DNA of 28,360 bases. Origin: Nemertoderma westbladi (Eukaryota; Xenacoelomorpha; Nemertodermatida; Nemertodermatidae). Location of the stretch: NCBI GenBank assembly GCA_032718475.1, contig JAUCBJ010008817.1, forward strand, positions 1 through 28,360, given 5' to 3'. The notes below the pieces were generated by a model. The model was not told the origin of the DNA. It ran no database searches and saw nothing but the letters and a program-made list of their open reading frames with translations. Shown piece after piece: positions 20,010-28,360 of the stretch (within the stretch, counting starts at the first letter, position 1; every line of letters begins with the position of its first letter). The translations under genes were made by a program, and so were the position numbers.

Positions 20010-20460
20010 AACACTTCCCCCACGGACACTCCCCCCACCCCCCCCCCCCCCCCCAGTTAAAATGTTAAAATTAATCTGGGTACATAGACGCAATAAACAA
20101 AAGTTAAAGATGGTTACAGGACAAGTTGTATCTGGTCAAGTTTTTTCAAAATTATAAAAGAATCATTTTTATAGTCAAATTTTGTTTGTTTTTTCCTTTA
20201 ATTGGAGGGCTGCCGCCCCCCAACCCCCGCTTCTTTTGTTGGTGGCTGCCGCCCCCCAACCCCGGCATTTTCCTGTGTGCCCGTGGTGAGGCTGTAAACT
20301 CGGGCCCCCAAACCCCGCTTCTCTGAGCTTCGAGAGGAAACTTGCCGCTCCAACCATATACCCCGCTTACCTTACAAATTGAAAAATATGAACTGTGCGA
20401 ACGTTTGGAACTGTCCGGGGGGGGGGGGGGGGGGGGAGTGTCCGGGGGAGGAAGTGTCCG
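20010..20460. mobile_element. Inverted-repeat element with poly-C / poly-G ends
   Basis: The left end (20010-20054) has ACACTTCCCCCACGGACACT followed by a C-rich run with 17 uninterrupted C (20038-20054). The right end (20417-20460) has 20 G, then AGTGTCCGGGGGAGGAAGTG, its imperfect reverse complement. The interior carries three diverged copies of a CCCCCAACCCC(G)CTTCT word (about 20215, 20253, 20308), two preceded by GGCTGCCGCC. No transposase. A nonautonomous foldback-type element is the simplest reading. Confidence 0.65.
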
Positions 20461-20843
20461 CACACCCTGCTAACCTGTCCTGTAAATCTATGATATATAC
20501 CATTACAGCATACTGCGTTGTTATAGGCTACAGTTAGGATAGAGCAGATACTCAGCATAAATAGTTCAGTCAGTAGCCCTAGCTAGCTTAACATTAATTA
20601 AAACTTAATGTTTAATTAAAACTTAATTTATCTTTTAATTAATTATTAATTACAACTTTATCATAAATAACTGGAGAAGCCAGGAAGCTGGCTATAAGGA
20701 TACCGTGTGTACAGACAAACAAAACCTATTAAAGCAATTAACTTTATATTGAATTAGCTATAGAAGGTGCAAGTGAAAGTGAAAGTGTTTTGTCGAAATA
20801 TTTACTTTTTTGTCCAAAATGATTGCTTGGTAGCTAAAACCAA
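20461..20843. other. Gene-free AT-rich spacer
   Basis: Contains a TTAATTAAAACTTAAT direct repeat (about 20594-20640) and GTGAAAGTGAAAGTG near 20772. No gene was recognised. Confidence 0.5.
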
Positions 20844-21035
20844 TATTACGCTATTACGTTACGGTTTACGGTAAAAATATACAGTAATATTACGTTACGG
20901 TATTGAAAAGCTATTACGTTACGGTTTACGTTACGGAAAAATATTGAGCTACTGTATTCCTGAAAAGATACCGTAACGTAACGTAATGACATATGACACC
21001 ATCGTAATGACACCTTGGTCAATAGGGTGGGTGGG
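20844..21035 (-). repeat. ACGTTACGG-family element, copy C (inverted)
   Basis: Reverse complement of copy A over about 145 bp with few differences, including GGTAAAAATATACAGTAATA and GCTATTACGTTACGGTTTAC. The leader sequence follows to the right in diverged form (GACACCTTGGTCAATAGGGT). Confidence 0.85.
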
Positions 21036-21190
21036 TGTCGCAATCGGAATACCCAATCGGCCCCACCTCCAAAGCTCCCTATGGTCTCCTGCCATTGGGC
21101 AAGTGGCTCATCTGCCAGGCCATATACCACTCTCAGGGAAAGTAAGACGCTAATATCTCTAGTTTAATAAACATTATCCGTCTTTAAAAT
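21036..21190. other. Spacer
   Basis: Short unique sequence with no recognised feature. Confidence 0.4.
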
Positions 21191-21560
21191 TTACTTTTTA
21201 ACATTGTCTGCTTCTGGTTTTTAACATTGTCTACGTTTTAAAACATTGTCTACGTTTTAACATTGTCTACTTTTTAACATTGTCTAGTTTTTAACATTGC
21301 CTAGTTTTAACATTGTCTAGTTTTTAACATTGTCTACTTTAAAACATTGTCTGGTTTTTTATCACTGCTTAATTTTTATCATTGTCTAGTTTTTAACATT
21401 GTCTGGTTTTTATTACTACTTAGTTTTTAACATTGTCTACTTTTTAACATTGTCTAATTGTTAATATTGTTTGGTGTTTTATATCACTGCTTAGTTTTTA
21501 ACATTGTCTAGTTTTTAACATTGTCTAGGTTTAACATTGTCTGGTTTTTAACATTGTCTA
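21191..21560. repeat. 17-bp minisatellite (TTTTTAACATTGTCTAG), left block
   Basis: About 21 degenerate copies with variants TTATCACTGCTTA, TTATTACTACTTAG and TTAATATTGTTTGG. These occur in the same order as in the right block (21340-21490 against about 24285-24435), showing a higher-order unit of roughly 170 bp. The block ends at ACATTGTCTA, where the element at 21561 is inserted. Confidence 0.95.
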
Positions 21561-22150
21561 CACTGAAAAAAGTAACTACATCTCGTTTGAAAAAGTGCCA
21601 CTATCAATTATTAGTGGCATTAATTAATTTTGAAAGTTGCGATTTTACTAAACTGCAATTTTTTTCGAAATATGAAATTATTTATTTTTCCAAATTACAA
21701 AAACCCATTTTGTTAAATTTAATTAAATGTACTTCAAGAATATACCAGGTTATGTAAATTACTAAATATATTAAAGTTCCACTTTTTTGAATTTCTGTAA
21801 AAAGGTGCGCTTTTAAACAAGGTTTACGTGTTGTAAAGTGGTACTTTAAAAGAATAAATTAAAACGTGTCCTTTTCTGCAAAAAGATGCGATTTTAAACA
21901 ATTGATATATGTGTTGTAAAGTGCTACTTTAAAACAAAAAAAAATTAAAAAAGTACCCTAATCAGTAAACAGTTACGATTTTAAACTTTTAACGCAAACG
22001 TGACCCATGAAAATGTGAATATTGTGTAAAAAGATACGATATGCTTTAAAGGAAACAAACCATATCTTAGGAGGATTGAGAGAAGAGCCTCTTTAAATTA
22101 AAATTCAATAACATGCACTTTTTAAACTTTTTGTAAAAAGTTACTGCCTG
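21561..22150. repeat. Left subterminal AAAAGTGCCACTTTT-type motif field
   Basis: About ten degenerate, partly palindromic words of the type AAAAAGTGCNAC...TTTTAAAC occur at intervals of 30-70 bp (for example 21591, 21776, 21802, 21836, 21882, 21918, 21949, 21970). The mirror field lies at the other end of the element. Subterminal repeats of this kind often bind the transposase; that role here is inference. Confidence 0.6.
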
Positions 22151-22360
22151 GTACAGTAGTTGTTGAGAAGTTGACCGGTATACAGAACCTGTATAGGTAC
22201 ATTTAGTTTCGATTTATTGTAAGTCAACATAACAGCTGTGCTAATTGTTCTATATGCTTTCATTGAATCATGCATACTTAGTGGTTATCAGATATATTGC
22301 ATTATTGTATTAGTACCGGTACGTGAGTTGTATATTATTTTGAATAAATCGTAGAATTTA

Positions 22361-22650
22361 CTGTGGGGCGAGCTTCACCAAGTGAGAGAGCCAAAGCATA
22401 TATGGGTACCATTAACGAGTTGTATGTCGTCGTCGTCATACATTTTTGATGCTAATAACTCGGTCATTCCTTGATGAAATTAAACCAAACCTTGTCCGTA
22501 TGTAGTACTTCAAAAGTTTAGAAAGAATCTGAAGTTTGGTCAAAAATCAGACCGTCTGTCAGTCGCTACCGGTAGTTTAAGACTTTTGATAAAAACCAAA
22601 ATAACTCAGTCAATCATTGATGAAATTAAACCAAACTTAGCGAATCGCCT
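22361..22650 (-). repeat. Dispersed repeat family D, copy 3 (inverted, diverged, nested)
   Basis: Reads as the reverse complement of the 3' end of family D plus its 56-bp unit: GTGGGGCGAGC, AAGTGAG, GGTACCATTAA, then CTAATAACTCGGTCATT and GATGAAATTAAACCAAAC. The ATAACTCGGTC ... ATTAAACCAAAC block is partly repeated at about 22600-22640. It is nested in the TA-flanked element and ends directly before the PWWP-bearing frame. Confidence 0.7.
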
Positions 22651-22806
22651 TCCGGAAATAAGCAGCTGAGAATCCCAGTAATTCAACTGGAAATAACCGC
22701 ACAAGATGTAGCCAAGGATACTCCTGGATTTCGTCGAGCCGTTCGTCAATTTCTATCTGACTTCGAAAGTCGGAATATTTGCAATATTTATCAAATGGCG
22801 GAATGA
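22630..22806 (+). CDS. 58-codon open frame upstream of, and in frame with, the PWWP ORF
   Basis: Open from after a TAA (22627-22629) to a TGA (22804-22806). The sequence looks protein-like rather than random: IPVIQLEITAQDVAKD, TPGFRRAVRQFLSDFESR, NICNIYQMAE. It has no ATG until three codons before the stop, so if real it would be an internal exon fragment. The next codon after the TGA opens the 213-codon frame in the same phase. This could be one broken coding region with a single nonsense change, two exons, or coincidence. I recognise no family. It begins within the end of the nested family-D repeat, so its first residues may not be coding. Confidence 0.35.
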   Translation, partial: TKLSESPSGNKQLRIPVIQLEITAQDVAKDTPGFRRAVRQFLSDFESRNICNIYQMAE

Positions 22807-23448
22807 GTGTGTTATGTGTTTCCGGAGATGCAGATTAAACACCACCGCCTTCACGATAAAATTGCATTTTTCCGTCATAAGTTATCCGTACACAAGGCGA
22901 ACAAGTCTTACCGGCACAGGGGTGCCGCAGCCGATAGGCCTAAGGATACCACCGTTGATCCATCCAAGGCCTACAACAAGGGCGATGACAATGAAAGTGT
23001 TACTACCGGTACCGATACCTCGGTAAAATCGACTGCTGTGGTGGATCAAGTGTTGAGTAAGGCTGCAACTAAGAGATTTACTGGGTGCAAACGAATGAAA
23101 GTGAACGTGTTGACGGCTAAGAAACAAATTAAAAAACCAAGAAAGAAAACGGTTCTTGTAGACCTACAGGAGGATCTGCGGAGTTCAGATGATCCCGAAT
23201 CGGATAATTCCGATTCAACAACCGCTTCCAGTTCGAGCCTCGAGTCAGTGTCTATTTCGGAGTCAGATCTAGGAGATGCTGATTATATTCCTGGAGGAGG
23301 AGGCGGCGCTCTCATTTGGGCGAGAATGAGAAAAAAGGATATACCCTGGCCTGGTAAGGTTTCTGTTGCACCAGATGGAACTGACCCTCCTCCGATGTTC
23401 ATTGCGTTATATGTCATGTCTTATACCAGTATAACTATCTGTTTATGA
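22807..23448 (+). CDS. Acidic/basic nuclear-type protein with start of a PWWP domain, partial
   Basis: The frame is open from 22807 (GTG); the first ATG is at 22828 (residue 8 of the open frame). Residues 104-114 (AKKQIKKPRKK) form a basic nuclear-signal-like cluster. Residues 118-157 are acidic and Ser-rich (DLRSSDDPESDNSDS ... SISESDLGDAD), typical of disordered chromatin-protein linkers. Residues 163-185 (GGGGGALIWARMRKKDIPWP then GKV) match the opening strand of the PWWP domain, a reader of methylated histone H3 and DNA, with its hallmark W-A-(K/R)-M and P-W-P-G-K-V. Only the first third of the domain is present before the frame loses similarity and stops at 23448. A splice donor-like GGTAAGG at 23353-23359 falls within PWPG-K, so an exon may end there. 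It sits inside the TA-flanked element, so a captured host gene fragment is likely; a native exon of a host gene is the alternative. Confidence 0.55.
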   Translation: MCYVFPEMQIKHHRLHDKIAFFRHKLSVHKANKSYRHRGAAADRPKDTTVDPSKAYNKGDDNESVTTGTDTSVKSTAVVDQVLSKAATKRFTGCKRMKVNVLTAKKQIKKPRKKTVLVDLQEDLRSSDDPESDNSDSTTASSSSLESVSISESDLGDADYIPGGGGGALIWARMRKKDIPWPGKVSVAPDGTDPPPMFIALYVMSYTSITICL

Positions 23449-24228
23449 TATAACCGAAGCAGCGGCTGCCATAGCAACTGTAAAACTGTTCTGTGTTAAA
23501 TATTTGATCAATCTCGTGTATATTAATAGCCATAATTATAATAATAGATTCTCGTGTTGTTTATTATTCATTATTAAACTTTTATGGGGATAAACTTTGG
23601 GGTCAATATTCATCATATCTTAAACATATGACTTCATTTAATTTAAAGAAATTTACACTCATTATTAAAAAGAATATAAGTTCCCCTTAGATAAGCAAAC
23701 CAAACTAGTTCTTCTTTACAGTGAAAAGTACCTCTTTTTCACAAACTAAGTAATATAAATTGATCTTAAATATAGCGGGGAGTGGTATTTTTAAATAGAA
23801 AGTAGCACTTTAATTGGAAATCAAGTACCACTTTATATTTTAATAAGTGCTGCTTAATCTAAAAAGTGCATGTTTTAAATGATTATCCCACAAGTAAAGT
23901 ACATATTACATAAAAAAAAGCTGAGCTTTTTTCCTACTAATGAATATAAAAACGTAAATAATATTCAGAAAAGTGTCGTTTTCTAAACAGAAAATCAGTA
24001 CTAACATATCAAAAAAAGTACCACTTTTTAGAGTAATTAAAAGTGATCTTTTCTGCTCCTTGAAAAAGTGCCATTTTTATATTGTAATAAAAAGTGACTC
24101 TTTTTGCTACTTAAAAAAGTGCCGGTTTTTCAAAAAAGCGTATCTCGTTTGAGTACTCAAAACCAGATGCACTTTTTTGGAAAATCGGCACTTTTTTATG
24201 AAAAAAGTACAACTTCGTTTTTTCAGTG
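23449..24228. repeat. Right part of the element: AT-rich spacer and subterminal motif field
   Basis: 23449-23690 is AT-rich without recognised features. From about 23690 to 24228 there are a dozen or so words such as AAAGTACCTCTTTTTCAC, AAGTACCACTTT, AAAAAGTACCACTTTTTAG, AAAAAGTGCC and GCACTTTTTT, mirroring the left field. Confidence 0.6.
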
Positions 24229-25522
24229 TAGTTTTAACATAGTCCGGTTTTTAACATTGTCTAGTTTTTAACATTGTCTACTTTAAAACAATGTCTGGTT
24301 TTTTATCACTGCTTAATTTTTATCATTGTCTAGTTTTTAACATTGTCTGGTTTTTATTACTGCTTAGTTTTTAACATTGTCTACTTTTTAACATTGTCTA
24401 TAATTGTTAATATTGTTTGGTGTTTTATATCACTGCATAGTTTTTAACATTGTCTGGTTTTTTATCACTGCTTTATTTTTATCATTGTCTAGTTTTTAAC
24501 ATTGTCTGGTTTTTATTACTACTTAGTTTTTAACATTGTCTACTTTTTAACATTGTCTAATTGTTAATATTGTTTGGTGTTTTATATCACTGCTTAGTTT
24601 TTAACATTGTCTAGTTTTTAACATTTTCTAGGTTTAACATTGTCTGGTTTTTAACAGTGTCTAGTTTTTTAACATTGCCTAGTTTTAACATTGTCCGGTT
24701 TTTAACATTGTCTAGTTTTTAACATTGTCTAGTTTTTAACATTGTCTACTTTAAAACAATGACTGGTTTTTTATCACTGCTTAATTTTTATCATTGTCTA
24801 GTTTTTAACATTGTCTGGTTTTAATGCTGCTTAGTTTTTAACATTGTCTACTTTTTAACATTGTCTATAATTGTTAATATTTTTTTGGTGTTTTATATCA
24901 CTGCATAGTTTTTAACATTGTCTGGTTTTTAACATTGTTTCATATTTAACATTGTCTACTGTTTAACATTGACTAGTTTCTAACATTGTCTGGTTTTTAT
25001 CACTGCTAGATTTTATCACTGCTTAGTTTTTAACATTGTCTGGTTTTTATCACTGATTAGTTTTTAACATTGACCAATTTTTAACATTGTTTCATTTTTA
25101 TCATTGTCTACTACTTAACATTGTCTATTTTTTAACATTATCGATTTTTTAACATTGTCCACGTTTTAACATTGTCTAGTTTTTAAAATTATCTAGTGTT
25201 TTAATATTGTCTAGTTTAACATTGTCTACTTTTTAACATTATTAACATTGTCTACATTTTACAACATTGACTAGTTTCTAACAGGTCTGGTTTTTATCAC
25301 TGATTAGATTTTAACATTGTCTAGTTTCTAACATTGTCTGGTTTTATTTAACATTGTCTAGTTTAACATTGTTTCATTTTTAATATTGTCTACGTTTTAC
25401 CATTGTCTACTTTTTAACATTGTCTACTTTTAAAATTGTCCACTTTTTAACATTGTCTACTTTTAACATTGTCTGGTTTTTATTACTGTATAGTTTTTAA
25501 CATTGTATGGTTTTTATTACTA
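24229..25522. repeat. 17-bp minisatellite (TTTTTAACATTGTCTAG), right block
   Basis: About 70-75 degenerate copies. The ordered variant block (CTACTTTAAAACAATG, TTTATCACTGCTTAA, TTTATTACTGCTTAG, AATTGTTAATATTGTTTGG, TTATATCACTGCATAG) recurs about three times here and once left of the insert, so the two blocks were one array before the element entered. Divergence rises toward the right edge. Confidence 0.95.
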
Positions 25523-26660
25523 GGTGGGATAAATATTTCTCCATTTGACGCAACACCACCGCGGCCGCTATGAGGGAGGTGAATACCGCGGCCGCTCCTA
25601 AAGCCGCAGGCCATCGCTAACTATATAGGTTAACTTGGGATTCTGGGGGACTTTTCGATGAAGGAACTGACCAATTTTTTTTATTTTCGCACCAGGGGAG
25701 CGGCTCGGAATTCTAAGATATTAGCAACTCTAACATTAGCAAATCTATCCCTTCGACGGACACGGCGGACAAAAAACCGTCATTTTTTCGACTTTTTTAA
25801 AAAATTTTTGAAAGGCGCTCTACAGTGGCTCGAAAAAACCCTAGGTTATTGCTTAGCCGACGCCGGGATACGATAGAAGGGATTAATTGGTGAATTCGTT
25901 TTTTTTTTCAAAAAAGATTACCACGCCTTTTTCCCGAAATTGTCCGTCAAAGTTGAAAAAACGGACAAAATGACTTTGCAGGATCCGCTATAACTCGGCT
26001 AATATTAATCGTACGGGGACGAAAGTAACGCGGTTGTAAAGGGGAAGAGTGGTACTACCTTCGTATCGAATGGGGGTAAGATATTTATTAAAATTTCGGG
26101 TGGAAAAAGGGGCCGTAAATTTGTACGTTTTTGTCCGTCTTTTTTGGAACACTTATTTCCGAAATGTTTAATTCGACAACGCGGGTAGGAATCCACTAAT
26201 TCTTTTATGAAACTCGTAGAAGACCATTGGGGCTACGTTCCTATCGAATGGGGGTACAAAAAATATGTCGGCAATAGGGGCCAAAAAGGGCCAGAATTTG
26301 TAAAGTAGTTTTTATCGAATAATTTTTTATTTTTAACTTTAGTTGGTTAAGGTACATTCTATGCGGTCAATATCGATACGGGGAATTCAAATATGCTATC
26401 GGTTTTGCTCCAAGGATGATATTAAAAAAATGAGGGCCAAAATTATAATTTCGCGCTTCAAACTCGCTTCGCGGGAAATCGTCTAGCTCGAAAACTACTT
26501 AACTTACGGGAGATTTGTTTACACAGACTTATAGTGCGTTAAATTATCTATCTAACAGCGTTAATTACAGCGCCGGAGGTATTATAAAACTGGAGCGGCA
26601 GGCGATCGTGTGAAATATAATATTTATAAAAAGGGACGAAAAATTTTTTTTTTAACAAAT
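25523..26660. other. CpG-rich, gene-free block with degenerate repeats
   Basis: Starts with two GCGGCCGC octamers (25561-25568, 25588-25595) inside a direct repeat ACCGCGGCCGCT. From 25640 to about 26660 CG dinucleotides are frequent for the base composition (21 counted by eye in about 300 bp around 25990-26290). A diverged repeat of TATCGAATGGGGGTA with downstream GGGGCC and AATTTGT occurs at about 26062 and 26245, period near 180 bp. Short frames on both strands show no protein features. It may be a relatively young insertion of unknown type. Confidence 0.5.
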
Positions 26661-26965
26661 CGCTACTCCATTATAATTTAGCGTATAGCGCCAAAAATAC
26701 CTGTAAAAAGTATCAAATTAACTCCGCTATCTTTTATCTTAACATATATAATTAAAATTACGAATTTTAAGGGTCGAAAAATATCGCGTTATTTTGGCCC
26801 TTTTTTTTAATTTTTTTGGGGCCAAAAATATCCCCTTCTCAAAAGATTAAGAAAAAAATTACGGCAAAGAATATACCAATTTTATTGAATTTGGACCACC
26901 AGAACCGAAGTTAGAGCGATTTTAGTGAAAAAATAAAAGTAATTTTTTTGCAAAAAATTAAGAAT
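26661..26965. other. AT-rich spacer with a TTTTGGCCC hairpin
   Basis: ATTTTGGCCC and GGGGCCAAAAAT (about 26791-26829) form a hairpin with a T-rich loop. No gene was seen. The right part (about 26888-26915, AGAACCGAAGTTA) is an imperfect inverted partner of 27075-27090 (TAACTTCGGTTCT), flanking the tRNA-like sequence. Confidence 0.5.
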
Positions 26966-27038
26966 GGTCAATATTGGATTTCGAACCCGCGAACTTAGGT
27001 TTCATTAACGTTATTGATAACCACTAGACTATGTGATC
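26966..27038 (-). pseudogene. Decayed tRNA-like sequence (possible SINE head)
   Basis: On the minus strand it contains TAGTCTAGTGGTTA, matching the tRNA D-arm / RNA polymerase III A box, and about 30 bases later GCGGGTTCGAAATCC, matching the T-arm / B box (GGTTCGAAT-type). The spacing is right for a tRNA of about 73 nt. The acceptor and anticodon stems do not pair, and the T-stem pairs only in part, so it is not a working tRNA. It is either a tRNA pseudogene or the head of a tRNA-derived SINE. No A-rich SINE tail was defined. Confidence 0.5.
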
Positions 27039-27890
27039 AAGTGAATTTGAAATTTTCGAGTGACTATTTTTAAACATCAATAACTTCGGTTCTACAGGGC
27101 CGTTTGATCTGAAACTTTTTTCATTGGATAGAGGATAGATTGTAGTGTGTGAAATAGGAAACAACTTGGGAAAAGACTTATGTGCACTTTGTGCAAAATG
27201 CACTTAAATAGTGAACATTTTTTCGATATTTCAAACACTATTATTTCCAGTTCTATTCATCGTAGAATGTTATTTTTTGGATTAAAATGTAGTTTGGAAT
27301 GATTTCTAACTATAATCGTAACATTTGTTTAACTTTTTATGTCTATAAAGTGACTTAAAATGTCCATGAATATGGTCCAAAATCGCAAATATCGAGATTT
27401 ATTAAATTGGATTTTTGACACTTTTAGCGACTGACACTTGATCATATACCATCGTAGATCGGTAGAGGATAAACATAAGTTTGTTAAATAAGAGCCACCA
27501 TTACGATCTGCTAAAGTGCACTTGTACAAATAAGTGTGCAAAAGTGCAAATTTTTAAATAAGGTCAAATTATATAGTATTGGGTTCTTTTCTTTGCAGAT
27601 ACTTTATTTTCATATTAATATGTTGTTTGAACCTTACTGAGCGCATTAGGGGATATGCGTACAAATAACCGGCCCTTATGAGGCTTCGATTGGGTAAATT
27701 AATAAAACATAAGGGGCTCAAAATCACAAAAAGTGGCCAAAAAAATTATTTTTTTTGTAAAAAAAAAAAGTTTCCCAAAGTATGTAATATTATATATCAC
27801 CAGAAAGCTCTTGATGCGCTGAATTCAATGGTGGTAATTTCCCAATAGCCCCGACCTCATGGTAACAAATAATTGAGAAAAACAGATGTC
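27039..27890. other. Gene-free AT-rich stretch
   Basis: Contains related GTGCA-rich words at 27180-27210 and 27512-27550 (TGTGCACTTTGTGCAAAATG; AGTGTGCAAAAGTGCAAA). The short minus-strand frames show no family features. Confidence 0.5.
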
Positions 27891-27998
27891 CATTCCTGTA
27901 ACGCTTGTCCCACAATGTAACGCCCGATATCAGCCAATCAGAGCCCTTGAATGGTGATTTCCGATGCCTGTAACAATTTGTCCCACCATGTAACACCA
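27891..27998. repeat. Diverged direct repeat, period 72 bp
   Basis: CCTGTAACGCTTGTCCCACA followed by ATGTAACGCC (27895-27924) recurs as CCTGTAACAATTTGTCCCAC followed by CATGTAACACC (27967-27997). An open minus-strand frame over it is not convincing. Confidence 0.65.
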
Positions 27999-28360
27999 GT
28001 TGTAATTACACTGAAATGTTAAATTAACCTAGATTTCGTCTCTGAGTGGGAGCTATGCAGCCATTCATGATCCCAGTAACAGCATCCCAATAAAGCTTAT
28101 TTGAAAATAAAATCAATCATAATAAATCTTTATGGTCCCCATTTCTGGAAAAATTATAAAATATTATAGTTTATCAAATAAACATAAAGAGTTTATTAAA
28201 ACATTTTAACCACTTTTAGGTACTTTAGTGACGATTTATATGAAAATTCACAAAAGTATGACGAGTTTATTACCGAGTTTATAACTGTATATCACTATGG
28301 CTGAGCAGTTAGTCAAAGCCTATAAATTGTTCATCAGTTTCATCTCCACCCTCCACAGAA
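27999..28360. other. Gene-free end of window
   Basis: AT-rich, with no feature recognised. Confidence 0.45.

Larger units (their letters stand above)
21561..24228. mobile_element. 2,668-bp TA-flanked element with CACTGAAAAAA inverted ends
   Basis: The left end CACTGAAAAAA (21561-21571) and right end TTTTTTCAGTG (24218-24228) are exact 11-bp inverted repeats, each flanked by TA (21559-21560, 24229-24230). Dropping the element and one TA restores an uninterrupted minisatellite register (ACATTGTCTAGTTTTAACAT), so this is a clean insertion with a TA target duplication, as in Tc1/mariner-type transposition. About 500-600 bp inside each end is full of related words (AAAAAGTGCCAC, AAAAGTACCACTTTT, AAAAGATGCGATTTTAAAC). 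The centre holds an inverted family-D repeat (22361-22650) and an open frame with a PWWP-like segment (22630-23448). No transposase was recognised, so it is probably nonautonomous. Superfamily not certain. Confidence 0.8.

Noticed and set aside
20152-20463. Minus-strand frames rich in Pro or Gly
   Set aside because: Generated by poly-C/G tracts and CCCCAACCCC words of the inverted-repeat element.
25658-25876. Plus-strand 72-codon frame in the CpG-rich block
   Set aside because: No recognised domain, no conserved-looking pattern and no start context; length is unremarkable.
26966-27038. Functional tRNA gene
   Set aside because: Acceptor and anticodon stems do not pair, and the T-stem is mostly mismatched.

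Overview
The window is animal nuclear DNA, most likely from an invertebrate (possibly marine). It is AT-rich by eye and has no dense operon-like coding. It holds spliced-gene evidence, a decayed metazoan-type Merlin (IS1595/ISXO2-like) transposase, many small interspersed and foldback elements, and very large minisatellites. I cannot name the species.

Layout. 1-6.3 kb: gene-free, with a 560-bp dispersed repeat present twice (1307, 2862), small tandem repeats, a foldback element with poly-C tracts (3811-4310), CAGTTA-rich elements and an ACGTTACGG-family element. 6.3-6.9 kb: broken Merlin transposase on the minus strand. 7-9 kb: degenerate hairpin-rich repeats. 8976-13280: a 4.3-kb minisatellite of a 30-bp unit with 32- and 34-bp variants and a higher-order 218-bp pattern. 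13521-15255 (minus): the one convincing host gene part, a long last exon with a clear splice acceptor. It encodes a winged-helix-like segment resembling the C-terminus of the CAF-1 large subunit (p150/CHAF1A), two PCNA-binding-like motifs, about 36 GAIGGS hexapeptides and a terminal SUMO-interaction-like motif. The other exons must lie to the right, in part or wholly outside the window.

15354-19583: a 49-bp minisatellite whose every unit can fold as a hairpin, split by a 1.16-kb insert bordered by CCGGAG-rich blocks. 19.6-21.1 kb: two more ACGTTACGG elements and a poly-C/poly-G inverted-repeat element. 21191-25522: a 17-bp minisatellite cleanly split by a 2,668-bp element (21561-24228) with CACTGAAAAAA inverted ends and a TA duplication. 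That element carries an open reading frame with an acidic, serine-rich nuclear-protein-like sequence and the start of a PWWP domain, and is the strongest candidate for something undescribed. 25.5-28.4 kb: a CpG-rich block with degenerate repeats, a decayed tRNA-like sequence and AT-rich DNA without visible genes.

How the parts relate: no pathway can be drawn. The minus-strand CAF-1-like gene, if its upstream exons lie beyond the window, would have an intron of at least 13 kb holding the 49-bp array, the ACGTTACGG elements and the PWWP-bearing element. All family assignments are from reading motifs; no database search was possible.
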